Below are positions 9,396-17,222 of a DNA stretch of 64,000 bases, one piece after another. The translations under genes were made by a program, and so were the position numbers. This stretch comes from a bacterium 336/3 (GTDB lineage: Bacteria > Bacteroidota > Bacteroidia > Cytophagales > Thermonemataceae). Positions within the stretch are counted from its first letter, which is position 1, and each line of letters starts with the position of its first letter. The notes beneath the pieces are model-generated. The model was not told the origin of the DNA. It searched no databases and saw only the letters and a program-made list of their open reading frames with translations. The DNA lies in assembly GCA_001281695.1 (NCBI GenBank), contig LJIE01000001.1, positions 1,750,586-1,814,585 of the forward strand, read 5' to 3'.

Positions 9396-11131
9396 AATAG
9401 AGATTGTATTTCATACTTCTCAATGAGAAACACTTGATTTTGATAATCAAATAAAGCGTTAAAACTTATATTTTTATAGTCTTCTTGGGCAATTATGTAA
9501 ATCTTGGATATTTTATTTTTTTGTAATATAACATCTATTTTACTCCAAGTTTTTTCATAAGATTCATTATAAAAAGTATTATATTTGTTAGATTTTATAT
9601 AATTACCTAAAACTACACCTTCATCTTTATCTCCAATATCCATTTTTTGATAAGTTTTTTTGGTAACAATAATAGCTTGATATATCTGAGTTTTATCATC
9701 TGGTTCTGAGGGTATTCTGATATCCACAATAGCCTCATTACTTTCTAATTTGCTTTGTAAAATCTGTAATTGTTCAGCATTTACACCATTCAAATCAATA
9801 TCTTGGATAGTTTGCTTTAGGGTATAATCTTTTTTATTGTATTTTTTGCTCAAATGTTGGTAAGCAGCCCAGAAATAAGGTCTTTGATAACCAGCCCGAT
9901 AGAATCTACCTTTCTTTGCTATTTCATCACTAACTTTCTTTTTTATAATTTCAAGATTTTTTTTGGTTTGCCTTTTATTATTGGAGATTGTATTCCATTG
10001 TTCATCAGATATAAATGGAGTTTCATCAAAAGCCTTTTGAGCATTACTTTTATCTTTTTGAGCTTTGATAACTTTAGGATGACTATTAAAAAGCCTTTCA
10101 GCCTCTTTGGATTCTCTTATAGCTTGTAATTGAGTAGTTCTGAGAGCTTTGGAAACATCCATACTTTTATCTTTGGCTAAATTTTCAATAAAAGCCATAG
10201 CAAACTGATAAGTAAAATCATCATCAATATTCCAATAGGAGCCTATAACATTTTCTACTTGGTTATTTTCAAAAAGTTTAGTAATCGTTGATTGGTTGTT
10301 TATATCTTTAGAGGCTGTTGCACAAGCATTAAGAAAAAGCAAATAAATATCATTCAATACACCCAAATTATTAAGCTCATCTGTACTCAAATAACCATCA
10401 TTTTCTTTTCTGTTTTCTTGCTTTTCAGTTAGTTCTTTGGTACTAATTCCTTGAACTTCATCACCAGTTTCTTTGTTTATGATGGAGTTACCATGTGTAG
10501 AAATAAAAAGCATTTTACTGATATTTCTCAAAAGCATTTCTTTTACATCTTTTTCTTTATATGCTCCAGCATTGATAACATTGAGCGAAAGATGGTGTTT
10601 TTCAGCAAGTAATTTACCCTCTTGGGCTTCTTTATCTGCTCCTTTTAATGTATTTGCTGGAATCTCCATTTTAAGATGGCTTTTATCCTTGTCAGCTTGT
10701 ATGAGTCTATCTTGATAATATTTTTCAGTTTTTTGATGCTCCTCTTCCGAAATAGGAATTAAAAGTTCTTGTCCAATATAAATTTTTGTAGGGTATAGAA
10801 TATGATTTGCAGAAGCTATTTCATTACGCTTGGCAATAAACTCTTCTGAGTCATTTTGCATATAAGGAAAATATTTTCTTGTAATAAAAGATAAATTCTC
10901 TTTACGCTTGACTTTATGTTTTTTATCATAAGGAGAATGTTTAGGTGTAACAAACTCTATACCTTTTTCTTTGGCTTCCTCTTTTGCAAGTAAAGTCCTA
11001 CGTTTCTCTTTGTAAGAAGCATTATCAAAGTTTTTACGAAATTCTTCGGTTTGTCTAATATCCTCTTCCTCTTCTAACCAAGTTGAATTATTAGTTTTTT
11101 TATGAACGCCTCCGTAAAAAAAATCTTTCAT
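9392..11131 (-). CDS. LysM and CHAT (caspase-like) domain protein, CHAT halves in reversed order
   Basis: The protein has 579 residues and no signal peptide. Residues 75-127 form a LysM-like module (IYIGQELLIPI). Residues 172-425 match the catalytic half of a CHAT caspase-fold protease: His213 in FISTHGNS, Cys270 in LNACATAS, the IGSYWNIDD segment and the closing YFWAAYQ. Residues 445-579 then match what normally precedes the catalytic half in Bacteroidota CHAT proteins (LQSKLESNEAIVDI, and near the end FNALFDYQNQVFLIEKYEIQ). The chain stops there, so the domain looks circularly permuted. Both catalytic residues are intact. It is divergent from an AAA+ ATPase gene that is a paralogue of the injection-system ATPase at 60 kb. 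LysM plus absence of a signal peptide fit an injection-system effector, but this is inference. Confidence 0.75.
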   Translation of the reverse strand: MKDFFYGGVHKKTNNSTWLEEEEDIRQTEEFRKNFDNASYKEKRRTLLAKEEAKEKGIEFVTPKHSPYDKKHKVKRKENLSFITRKYFPYMQNDSEEFIAKRNEIASANHILYPTKIYIGQELLIPISEEEHQKTEKYYQDRLIQADKDKSHLKMEIPANTLKGADKEAQEGKLLAEKHHLSLNVINAGAYKEKDVKEMLLRNISKMLFISTHGNSIINKETGDEVQGISTKELTEKQENRKENDGYLSTDELNNLGVLNDIYLLFLNACATASKDINNQSTITKLFENNQVENVIGSYWNIDDDFTYQFAMAFIENLAKDKSMDVSKALRTTQLQAIRESKEAERLFNSHPKVIKAQKDKSNAQKAFDETPFISDEQWNTISNNKRQTKKNLEIIKKKVSDEIAKKGRFYRAGYQRPYFWAAYQHLSKKYNKKDYTLKQTIQDIDLNGVNAEQLQILQSKLESNEAIVDIRIPSEPDDKTQIYQAIIVTKKTYQKMDIGDKDEGVVLGNYIKSNKYNTFYNESYEKTWSKIDVILQKNKISKIYIIAQEDYKNISFNALFDYQNQVFLIEKYEIQSLF

Positions 11132-11194
11132 AAGTATATAGGCAATAAAATGAAATCTCTATTTTTAGATGCAAAATATGAAATATAAATATCA

Positions 11195-12592
11195 ATGGAA
11201 AAAACATTTATAGAAAAAGAGTTAGAATGGATAGAAAGGTTAATTATATCTAAAACGAGCATTGTTGAGAAGGATAATACTCTTATCACAGAACCACCAT
11301 TATCTAACGAAAGTTACAGTATTTTGCTTCAGAATCAAAAAATGAATTTGATAGAAAGAATTTGGTTAGGTTTAGCACTTGCAAAATCCATAAAACCTGA
11401 AATATTGGCTCATTTTATAACAGACGATGATGAATTAAAATACAAAATAGGAGGTTTTATAAAACCTCACCTCAATGTATTTGTCCCCACTATCAAAACA
11501 GTGCTTTTTCTTTCAGCAGGAGAGGACTACACTTTGATGCAAGAGCATTTAGCGATTTTAAACCCTCGTAATAGACTCATTTTAGACCAAATACTTATCG
11601 TTAATTGCTTAGGAACACAACGTGAAACAGAGGAAAAAGAAGATGATTGGATAAATTATCATTTCAGAATACCCAATACCTATTTAAGGTATTTCTTAAC
11701 AGGTGAAGAGCCTCGTTTGGATGAAGATGCAGGTTTTCCAGCGTATTTGGCTTCTACAAGCCTGAATTTTGATGATATTACACTTTCCCAAACCATCAGA
11801 GATGAACTGGAAGATTTGATGAAATACATGGAAGTTCGAGATAAAATGCTTGGCTTTGAAAATGTAAAAGGAAAAGTTAGAGAAAACTATATTGTAGTGT
11901 TTTCGGGTATGCCTGGAACAGGTAAAAGTATCACAGCCAAAACATTAGGTAAAAAAATGAATTTGCCTGTTTATATCGTAGATTTATCTAGAGTGGTTTC
12001 TAAATATATTGGTGAAACTGAAAAAAATCTTGAAAAAATATTTGACAGATTCACAGGTAAACCCTGTCTGTTGTTTTTTGATGAAGCTGATGCTCTTTTT
12101 GGCAAACGTACAGAAGTAAAAGATGCCAGAGACCGTTATGCAAATCAAGAAACAGCTTATTTACTTCAAAAAATAGAAGAGTTTTCAGGGGTAGCTATTT
12201 TAGCAACCAATATTCAAGATGTAGAAAATACTTTAGACAAAGCTTTTCAACGTCGTATTCGTAGGCATATTCATTTCGATTTTCCATTGGAAGAGGAAAG
12301 AAAATTACTTTGGGAAAAGGCACTACCATCATCCTTTACTTTTGACAAGGATTTAGTAGAATATTTGGCAAAAGATTATCAGGTAAATGGGGCAAGTATT
12401 TATAACATTATTTCTGATACGATAGTAGAGGCTGTATATCAAAATACTAACACTATCAATTTTGAATTATTGGAGCGTTTTATGAAAATAGATTACAAAC
12501 GCAGAAGGGTAAATTTTGAAACTTGTACAGATGAGCAAGCCACTAAAAACCCATCAAAACGTTTTGGAAATATTTATAGAGGGAGCTTTTAA
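11195..12592 (+). CDS. AAA+ ATPase of the contractile-injection-system (Afp15-like) type
   Basis: This is a 465-residue AAA+ ATPase with a family-specific N-terminal domain (1-200). The ATPase core has Walker A GMPGTGKS (238-245), a DLSRVVSKYIGETEKN segment, Walker B LLFFDEADALFGKRTE (DE at 296-297), sensor-1 ATN, and arginine fingers in FQRRIRRH. The core is strikingly similar to the minus-strand ATPase at 60320-61654, including DLS-VVSK--GET and FFDE-DALFGKRTE, so the two are paralogues. AAA+ proteins of this type (Afp15/Pvc15) accompany extracellular contractile injection systems, where they help assembly or cargo loading. Here the neighbour is a divergent LysM/CHAT gene 63 bases away, with no structural injection genes for 22 kb. 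A role in loading that CHAT protein is plausible but unproven. Confidence 0.85.
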   Translation: MEKTFIEKELEWIERLIISKTSIVEKDNTLITEPPLSNESYSILLQNQKMNLIERIWLGLALAKSIKPEILAHFITDDDELKYKIGGFIKPHLNVFVPTIKTVLFLSAGEDYTLMQEHLAILNPRNRLILDQILIVNCLGTQRETEEKEDDWINYHFRIPNTYLRYFLTGEEPRLDEDAGFPAYLASTSLNFDDITLSQTIRDELEDLMKYMEVRDKMLGFENVKGKVRENYIVVFSGMPGTGKSITAKTLGKKMNLPVYIVDLSRVVSKYIGETEKNLEKIFDRFTGKPCLLFFDEADALFGKRTEVKDARDRYANQETAYLLQKIEEFSGVAILATNIQDVENTLDKAFQRRIRRHIHFDFPLEEERKLLWEKALPSSFTFDKDLVEYLAKDYQVNGASIYNIISDTIVEAVYQNTNTINFELLERFMKIDYKRRRVNFETCTDEQATKNPSKRFGNIYRGSF

Positions 12593-12593
12593 C

Positions 12594-12619
12594 AAAAAAG
12601 GAGGCAAAGCCTCCTTTTT
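12594..12619. terminator. Bidirectional terminator between AAA+ ATPase and transaldolase genes
   Basis: A perfect 11-base stem (12595-12605 with 12609-12619) has an A-rich left flank, a T-run on the right and an AAA loop. It fills the whole gap between the two convergent stop codons, so it can serve both strands. Confidence 0.88.
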
Positions 12620-13276
12620 CTATGAATTACCTTTTTTATAATCAGCAAGGAATTTTTCTAATCCACTATCTGTTAAAGGATGCTTTAGAAGCCCTGTAAT
12701 AACGTTAAGAGGGCAAGTCACTACGCCTGCACCAATTTCTGCACACTGTACCAAATGCATGACATGGCGAACAGAAGCAGCTAAAATCTGTGTCTCAAAA
12801 TCATAATTCTGATAAATCTGAACCATTTGTTCAATAAGAGCCAAGCCATCAGTCGAAACGTCATCCAAACGACCTATAAATGGAGAAACGTATGTTGCAC
12901 CAGCTTTAGCAGCTAAAATAGCCTGACCAGCCGAAAAAACAAGTGTACAATTGGTTTTAATCCCTTTTTGAGAAAAATATTTGATAGCTTTTACACCATC
13001 CTTAATCATGGGAACTTTTACTACTATATTTTTATGAAGTGTAGCTAATTCTTCACCTTCTTTTACCATTCCTGCAAAATCAGTAGAAACAACTTCTGCA
13101 CTTACATCACCATCTACAATATTACAGATTTTTACATAGTGATCTAAAATATTTTGTTTGCCCGTAACACCCTCTTTAGCCATCAGAGAAGGATTGGTTG
13201 TAACACCATCCAAAACGCCTAAATCATTTGCTTCCTGAATTTCGGCAATGTTTGCAGTATCAATAAAGAATTTCAT
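12620..13276 (-). CDS. tal: Transaldolase (small FSA/TalC-type)
   Basis: This 218-residue TIM-barrel aldolase belongs to the small transaldolase/fructose-6-phosphate aldolase family and acts in the non-oxidative pentose phosphate pathway. The start used is the ATG at 13276, giving MKFFIDTAN, which is the conserved first strand. A longer frame to 13333 adds 19 hydrophobic residues that the family does not have. Family motifs are [14 protein letters not shown], Lys87 in VVKVPM (Schiff-base lysine), TLVFSAGQA and SPFIGRLDD. Phe114 sits where fructose-6-phosphate aldolase has the water-orienting tyrosine, so transaldolase activity is more likely than aldolase activity. It is a single gene on the minus strand, sharing a terminator with the ATPase gene. 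Confidence 0.9.
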   Translation of the reverse strand: MKFFIDTANIAEIQEANDLGVLDGVTTNPSLMAKEGVTGKQNILDHYVKICNIVDGDVSAEVVSTDFAGMVKEGEELATLHKNIVVKVPMIKDGVKAIKYFSQKGIKTNCTLVFSAGQAILAAKAGATYVSPFIGRLDDVSTDGLALIEQMVQIYQNYDFETQILAASVRHVMHLVQCAEIGAGVVTCPLNVITGLLKHPLTDSGLEKFLADYKKGNS

Positions 13277-13362
13277 AAAAAAGATGAGTTGGTAAATTGT
13301 GAATTTTTGGCAAAGCAAACAAAAAAAAAGCACAAATACAAAAATGAATCCCTGTTTGAAAT

Positions 13363-14166
13363 TTAGTTACTTACTGCTACCATTTCCCAATGAGGCAAAA
13401 TTTCCCTTTCTGTTTTGCTATGATCTGCCAAATCGAGCATGCCATAACCTTTATGATTGTAAGAGCCTAATCCACAATTTATTACGAAATTCTGAACTTT
13501 CGGATGAGCATACAATGTAAAGGGTAAAGTATAACCTCTGATTTCAAGTTTTTGATTTTCGTCTTGTAGTGTATAAATTCTTGCAAATTTTTTATCGTTG
13601 TTCTTTATTTTTTCTAAATATGCTTGGTCTGGAACAAACTGAAACTTATAAAACTCATCTATTTCACTATTGCTGTACAACCCACTTTCTTCTATACGTG
13701 AAAGGGTTGATTGGTAAAGTAAGTCTGAAAATAAGTCAATAGAAGGAGATACAAAGTGCTTTGCATAAAAGCTATTTTTCATAGGGCTTACAAGTACAAT
13801 TGGAGATATACACAAAAACTGTGTTGTAGTAGTAGGCTCAGGAAAAACTTCTCTTTCTACATAGTCTGGAATTAAAAGAAGCTCACCAATTTTCAATTCT
13901 TGATTCTTAAAAATAGATTCAATTAATTTTTGTAAAAAAATAGGGCTAAGTGTAGAAACTACCCATGTCACTTTACTAGAAAAAAAATGTAGCCCTTTTT
14001 GGCTTACTTGTGTTTGTCCTTTTAATCCTGAAAAACTATATACATGATTATGTTCTATGCTAAAATTAGGCATAAGATGGTTAACCAAGTCATATATAAG
14101 TTGCTGATGATGGAAAGGCACCATAGCTCCTTTATTCTTCAGGGTAAATACAATTCTTACTCTCAT
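13363..14166 (-). CDS. cas6: Cas6-family CRISPR RNA endoribonuclease, apparently orphan
   Basis: The protein has 267 residues and the two ferredoxin-like folds of Cas6. It opens with [23 protein letters not shown], of which the first strand and the histidine pair (20-21) are typical, and has YSFSGLKG and [10 protein letters not shown] in the first half. Near the end the glycine-rich RNA-binding loop reads [13 protein letters not shown], the clearest family signature. Cas6 cuts the precursor CRISPR transcript within each repeat. No other cas gene and no direct-repeat array is found in the window, and the neighbours are transaldolase and a RimK-type pair. It may serve an array elsewhere in the genome, or be a retained solitary nuclease. 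Base composition is like its neighbours. Confidence 0.85.
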   Translation of the reverse strand: MRVRIVFTLKNKGAMVPFHHQQLIYDLVNHLMPNFSIEHNHVYSFSGLKGQTQVSQKGLHFFSSKVTWVVSTLSPIFLQKLIESIFKNQELKIGELLLIPDYVEREVFPEPTTTTQFLCISPIVLVSPMKNSFYAKHFVSPSIDLFSDLLYQSTLSRIEESGLYSNSEIDEFYKFQFVPDQAYLEKIKNNDKKFARIYTLQDENQKLEIRGYTLPFTLYAHPKVQNFVINCGLGSYNHKGYGMLDLADHSKTEREILPHWEMVAVSN

Positions 14167-14226
14167 TGGTGCTGTTTTTATTATTCTATATCTGCAACCT
14201 TATGTAAAATTAAATTGTTTCGAGTA

Positions 14227-14258
14227 TTTCATAAAAATTGATAAAAATTCTATATTTG
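14227..14258 (+). promoter_or_regulatory. Probable promoter of the retropepsin-like/RimK pair
   Basis: A perfect -7 box TATATTTG lies at 14251-14258. TTTC at 14227-14230 is a one-mismatch -33 box with a 20-base spacer. The ATG follows 20 bases downstream. Confidence 0.5.
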
Positions 14259-14277
14259 TTTTATTTGTTAATGATAT

Positions 14278-14736
14278 ATGGAAGGTAAAATCATTATAGG
14301 GGCTACAGATATTATAGATTTGCCATCGTTAAAGCTTAAAAGAATTAAGTGTAAAATTGATACAGGGGCGGATAATTCTGCCATTCATGCATATAAAATA
14401 GAGGAAATAGAAAGAGAAAATAGAAAATTATTAACCTTTAAGGTTTTAGATTCGGAGCATCCTTTATATGCAAAAAAGAAATTTATATTTAGAAATTTTA
14501 CCAAAACAATCATCAGAAATTCGTTTGGAGATGAAGAGGAACGTTATGTTGTAAAAATTCGCATTAAATTATTTGGAAAAATCTATAAAACAGACTTCAC
14601 TCTTGCAAATCGTATGGAAATGCGTTTTCCTATACTTTTAGGAAAAAAGTTTTTAGAAAATCAATTTTTAGTAGATGTATCACAAAAGAATATTTCATAT
14701 CAACTCAAAAAAAAATCAAAAATCGCTAAAACTTAA
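14278..14736 (+). CDS. RimK-associated retropepsin-like protease (ATP-dependent zinc protease family)
   Basis: This is a 152-residue, single-domain protein of the family once called DUF785 and annotated as ATP-dependent zinc protease (RimB-like). The active-site-like motif is CKIDTGADNSAIHA near residue 25-38, which resembles the D-T-G of retroviral aspartyl proteases. The second half contains the strand motif FTLANRMEMRFPILLGKKFL. Its gene ends 6 bases before the RimK-type ligase gene, the normal neighbour of this family. In Pseudomonas, RimB counteracts or tunes RimK-dependent glutamylation of ribosomal protein S6. The same pairing here supports a cytosolic role with RimK. Whether catalysis uses zinc or an aspartyl mechanism cannot be judged. 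Confidence 0.85.
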   Translation: MEGKIIIGATDIIDLPSLKLKRIKCKIDTGADNSAIHAYKIEEIERENRKLLTFKVLDSEHPLYAKKKFIFRNFTKTIIRNSFGDEEERYVVKIRIKLFGKIYKTDFTLANRMEMRFPILLGKKFLENQFLVDVSQKNISYQLKKKSKIAKT

Positions 14737-14742
14737 ACAGAA

Positions 14743-15654
14743 ATGAAAATTGCAATACTATCTCGCAAATCCAGTTTATATTCAACACGAAGGCTCGTAG
14801 AATCTGCCAAAGAACGAGGGCATCAAATAGAAGTCATCAATCACTCTAAATGCTATATGGTTATGGAGAGGGAAAATCCTGCTGTATATACAGGTACAAG
14901 GCTTATTCAAGATGTAGATGCTATTATTCCTCGTATTGGGGCATCTGTTACTTTTTATGGAAGTGCTGTTATCAGACAATTTGAAATGCAAAAGGTATTT
15001 ACAACTGTGAGTTCTTTGGCTCTTATACGCTCACGTGATAAACTTAGAAGCTTGCAAATTATGACAAAAGCAGGCGTAGATATTCCTAAAACAGCCTTTG
15101 CCGACCATTCCAGTGAAATAGATTATTTGATTCAGCAAGTGGGTGGACCACCAGTCATTATCAAACTCTTGGAAGGTACACAGGGTTTGGGTGTTGTACT
15201 TGCTGAAACACAAAATGCTGCCAAATCCGTTTTAGAGGCATTTTATGGACTGCAAGCAAATATTTTGGTGCAAGAGTTTATCAAAGAAGCAGGTGGAGCT
15301 GATGTGAGAGCTTTTGTTGTAGATGGGAAAGTAGTGGCTTCTATGAAAAGACAAAGTAAAAAAGGCGATTTTAGGTCAAATCTGCATAGAGGGGGAGAAG
15401 GCAAAGCCATCGAACTGACTGATCAAGAAATTGAAATGGCAGAAAAAGCGGCTAAGGCTATGAGTCTGCCTATTTGTGGTGTAGATATGCTACAATCTCA
15501 AAGAGGACCTCTTATCATAGAAGTAAACTCTTCGCCAGGACTTGAAGGTATTGAAGGAGCTACAAAAGTAGATATTGCAGGAAAAATTATAGAATATGTA
15601 GAAAGGAACTATCAAAAAAGCCATGAAGATAAAAAAGATAAAATAGGACTATAA
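14743..15654 (+). CDS. rimK: RimK-type ATP-grasp ligase (ribosomal protein S6 glutamylase family)
   Basis: The 303-residue ATP-grasp ligase matches RimK over its full length. RimK adds glutamates to the C-terminus of ribosomal protein S6. The N-terminal domain has ILSRKSSLYSTRRLVE and DAIIPRIGASVTFYG. The ATP-grasp part has the nucleotide loop KLLEGTQGLGVVLAE (about 145-160), the substrate/ATP segment VQEFIKEAGGADVRAFVV, the arginine-rich KRQSKKGDFRSNLHRGG, and the metal-binding end LIIEVNSSPGLEGIE. All ATP-grasp catalytic carboxylates expected at the C-terminus (E and N of EVNSSPG) are present. It is translated just after its partner protease. A possible alternative is a LysX-like amino-acid ligase, but the S6-type motifs favour RimK. 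Confidence 0.92.
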   Translation: MKIAILSRKSSLYSTRRLVESAKERGHQIEVINHSKCYMVMERENPAVYTGTRLIQDVDAIIPRIGASVTFYGSAVIRQFEMQKVFTTVSSLALIRSRDKLRSLQIMTKAGVDIPKTAFADHSSEIDYLIQQVGGPPVIIKLLEGTQGLGVVLAETQNAAKSVLEAFYGLQANILVQEFIKEAGGADVRAFVVDGKVVASMKRQSKKGDFRSNLHRGGEGKAIELTDQEIEMAEKAAKAMSLPICGVDMLQSQRGPLIIEVNSSPGLEGIEGATKVDIAGKIIEYVERNYQKSHEDKKDKIGL

Positions 15655-15784
15655 TTATATTTTTATCACTTTTTTATGAAAATTTAAAACATTTTTTGTC
15701 AAAATGGATTTTATTTAATAAGATTGCTCTATTAACACAACTTTACTGTTATCATTGTATATATTCCCTTTAACCAATAGTTTT

Positions 15785-17083
15785 ATGTCAGAAAACAAAG
15801 AATTTGCAGAATTACACGCCGAAGGTAAAGTTTACAAATTACCAATTATTAGAGGTTCTGAAGATGAAAAAGCCATTGATATTGGTAAACTTCGCGATGA
15901 ATCTGGTTTTATTACACTAGACAGTGGTTACAAAAATACAGGTGCTACAAAAAGTGCTATCACTTTCTTAGATGGAGAAGAAGGTATATTGAGATATAGA
16001 GGCTATCCAATTGAGCAACTTGCAGAACACTCTACGTTTTTGGAAGTTGCCTATTTATTGATTTATGGATATTTACCTAAAAAAGAAGAATTAACTAAAT
16101 TTACTGACGAAATCAGAACGCATACAATGGTTAATGAAGATATGCGTAAAATTTTTGATGGTTTCCCCGTAAATGCTCATCCTATGGGTGTACTCTCTGC
16201 CTTGGTAACTTCATTATCAGCATTTTACCCAAAAGCGGTAGGGATGGATATCAAAGATAAACAATATCTTGACCTTACCATTATTCGTATTATTGCTAAA
16301 TTACCAACCATTGCTACATGGTCTTATAAAAACTCTCAAGGACATCCACTTAATTACCCAAAAAATAGCCTTGACTATTGCTCTAACTTTTTACACATGA
16401 TGTTTAGTTTGCCTGTAGAAAATTATGAGGTGAACCCAGTTGTAGCAAAAGCTCTTGATAAATTATTAATTCTTCATGCTGACCATGAACAAAACTGCTC
16501 AGCTTCAACAGTACGCTTAGTAGGTTCTTCGCATGCAGGTTTATACTCTTCTATTGCAGCTGGTATTGATGCCCTTTGGGGACCTTTGCATGGTGGTGCA
16601 AATCAAGAGGTAATTGAAATGCTTCAAGAAATACATGCTGAGGGAGGCAATGTGAAATCGTTTGTTGAAAAAGCGAAAGATAAAAATAGTGGCTTCCGTT
16701 TGATGGGCTTTGGACATAGAGTTTACAAGAACTTTGATCCTCGTGCCAAAATCATCAAGAAAGCAGCAGATGATGTACTAAAATCTTTGAATGTAAAAGA
16801 TCCTCTGTTAGATATTGCAATGGAACTTGAACACGCAGCTCTTAATGACCAATATTTTGTAGACAGAAAACTATATCCAAATGTGGATTTCTATTCTGGT
16901 ATTATTTACAAAGCTTTGGGTATTCCTGTAAATATGTTTACAGTAATGTTTGCATTGGGACGCTTACCAGGTTGGATTGCTCAGTGGCTTGAAATGAGGC
17001 AAAATGGAGAGCCTATTGGCAGACCTCGTCAAGTGTATGTAGGCGAAAAAGTAAGAGATTACATTCCTGTAGAAAAAAGATAA
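15785..17083 (+). CDS. gltA: Citrate synthase, type II
   Basis: Citrate synthase condenses oxaloacetate and acetyl-CoA in the first step of the TCA cycle. The start chosen is the ATG at 15785 (MSENKEFAEL). An upstream in-frame ATG at 15755 adds ten residues not expected in the family. The 432-residue protein is of the hexameric bacterial type. Family signatures are FLDGEEGILRYRGYPIEQL in the N-terminal part, LILHADHEQNCSAS with the first active-site His, LWGPLHGGANQEV with the second, and GFGHRVYKNFDPRA around the catalytic Asp. Pyruvate carboxylase, which supplies oxaloacetate, lies at 29-33 kb but not in the same transcript. A perfect terminator lies just after the gene. Confidence 0.95.
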   Translation: MSENKEFAELHAEGKVYKLPIIRGSEDEKAIDIGKLRDESGFITLDSGYKNTGATKSAITFLDGEEGILRYRGYPIEQLAEHSTFLEVAYLLIYGYLPKKEELTKFTDEIRTHTMVNEDMRKIFDGFPVNAHPMGVLSALVTSLSAFYPKAVGMDIKDKQYLDLTIIRIIAKLPTIATWSYKNSQGHPLNYPKNSLDYCSNFLHMMFSLPVENYEVNPVVAKALDKLLILHADHEQNCSASTVRLVGSSHAGLYSSIAAGIDALWGPLHGGANQEVIEMLQEIHAEGGNVKSFVEKAKDKNSGFRLMGFGHRVYKNFDPRAKIIKKAADDVLKSLNVKDPLLDIAMELEHAALNDQYFVDRKLYPNVDFYSGIIYKALGIPVNMFTVMFALGRLPGWIAQWLEMRQNGEPIGRPRQVYVGEKVRDYIPVEKR

Positions 17084-17090
17084 ATCCTCA

Positions 17091-17119
17091 AAAAAACAGC
17101 CTGAAAAGGCTGTTTTTTG
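17091..17119 (+). terminator. Rho-independent terminator after gltA
   Basis: A perfect 12-base stem (17091-17102 with 17107-17118) with a GAAA tetraloop ends in six T's. It lies 7 bases after the stop codon. Confidence 0.9.
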
Positions 17120-17157
17120 TTTTATAGTTTACAAATAGCTTTAAAACAAAGTATTTA

Positions 17158-17188
17158 TTTGTTTTTTAGGCAGAACATTATAAATTTG
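17158..17188 (+). promoter_or_regulatory. Consensus Bacteroidota promoter of the amidohydrolase gene
   Basis: TTTG at 17158-17161 and TAAATTTG at 17181-17188 match the -33 and -7 boxes of the Bacteroidota primary sigma factor exactly, with the preferred 19-base spacer. The ATG is at 17223. This is the best promoter match I found in the window. Confidence 0.8.
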
Positions 17189-17222
17189 GCAAACTTTAGT
17201 AATAAAACGTTTATTAATCTAA

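Noticed and set aside
12600-15000. Possible CRISPR array near cas6
   Set aside because: I looked for direct repeats of 25-40 bases with regular spacing on both sides of cas6 and found none.
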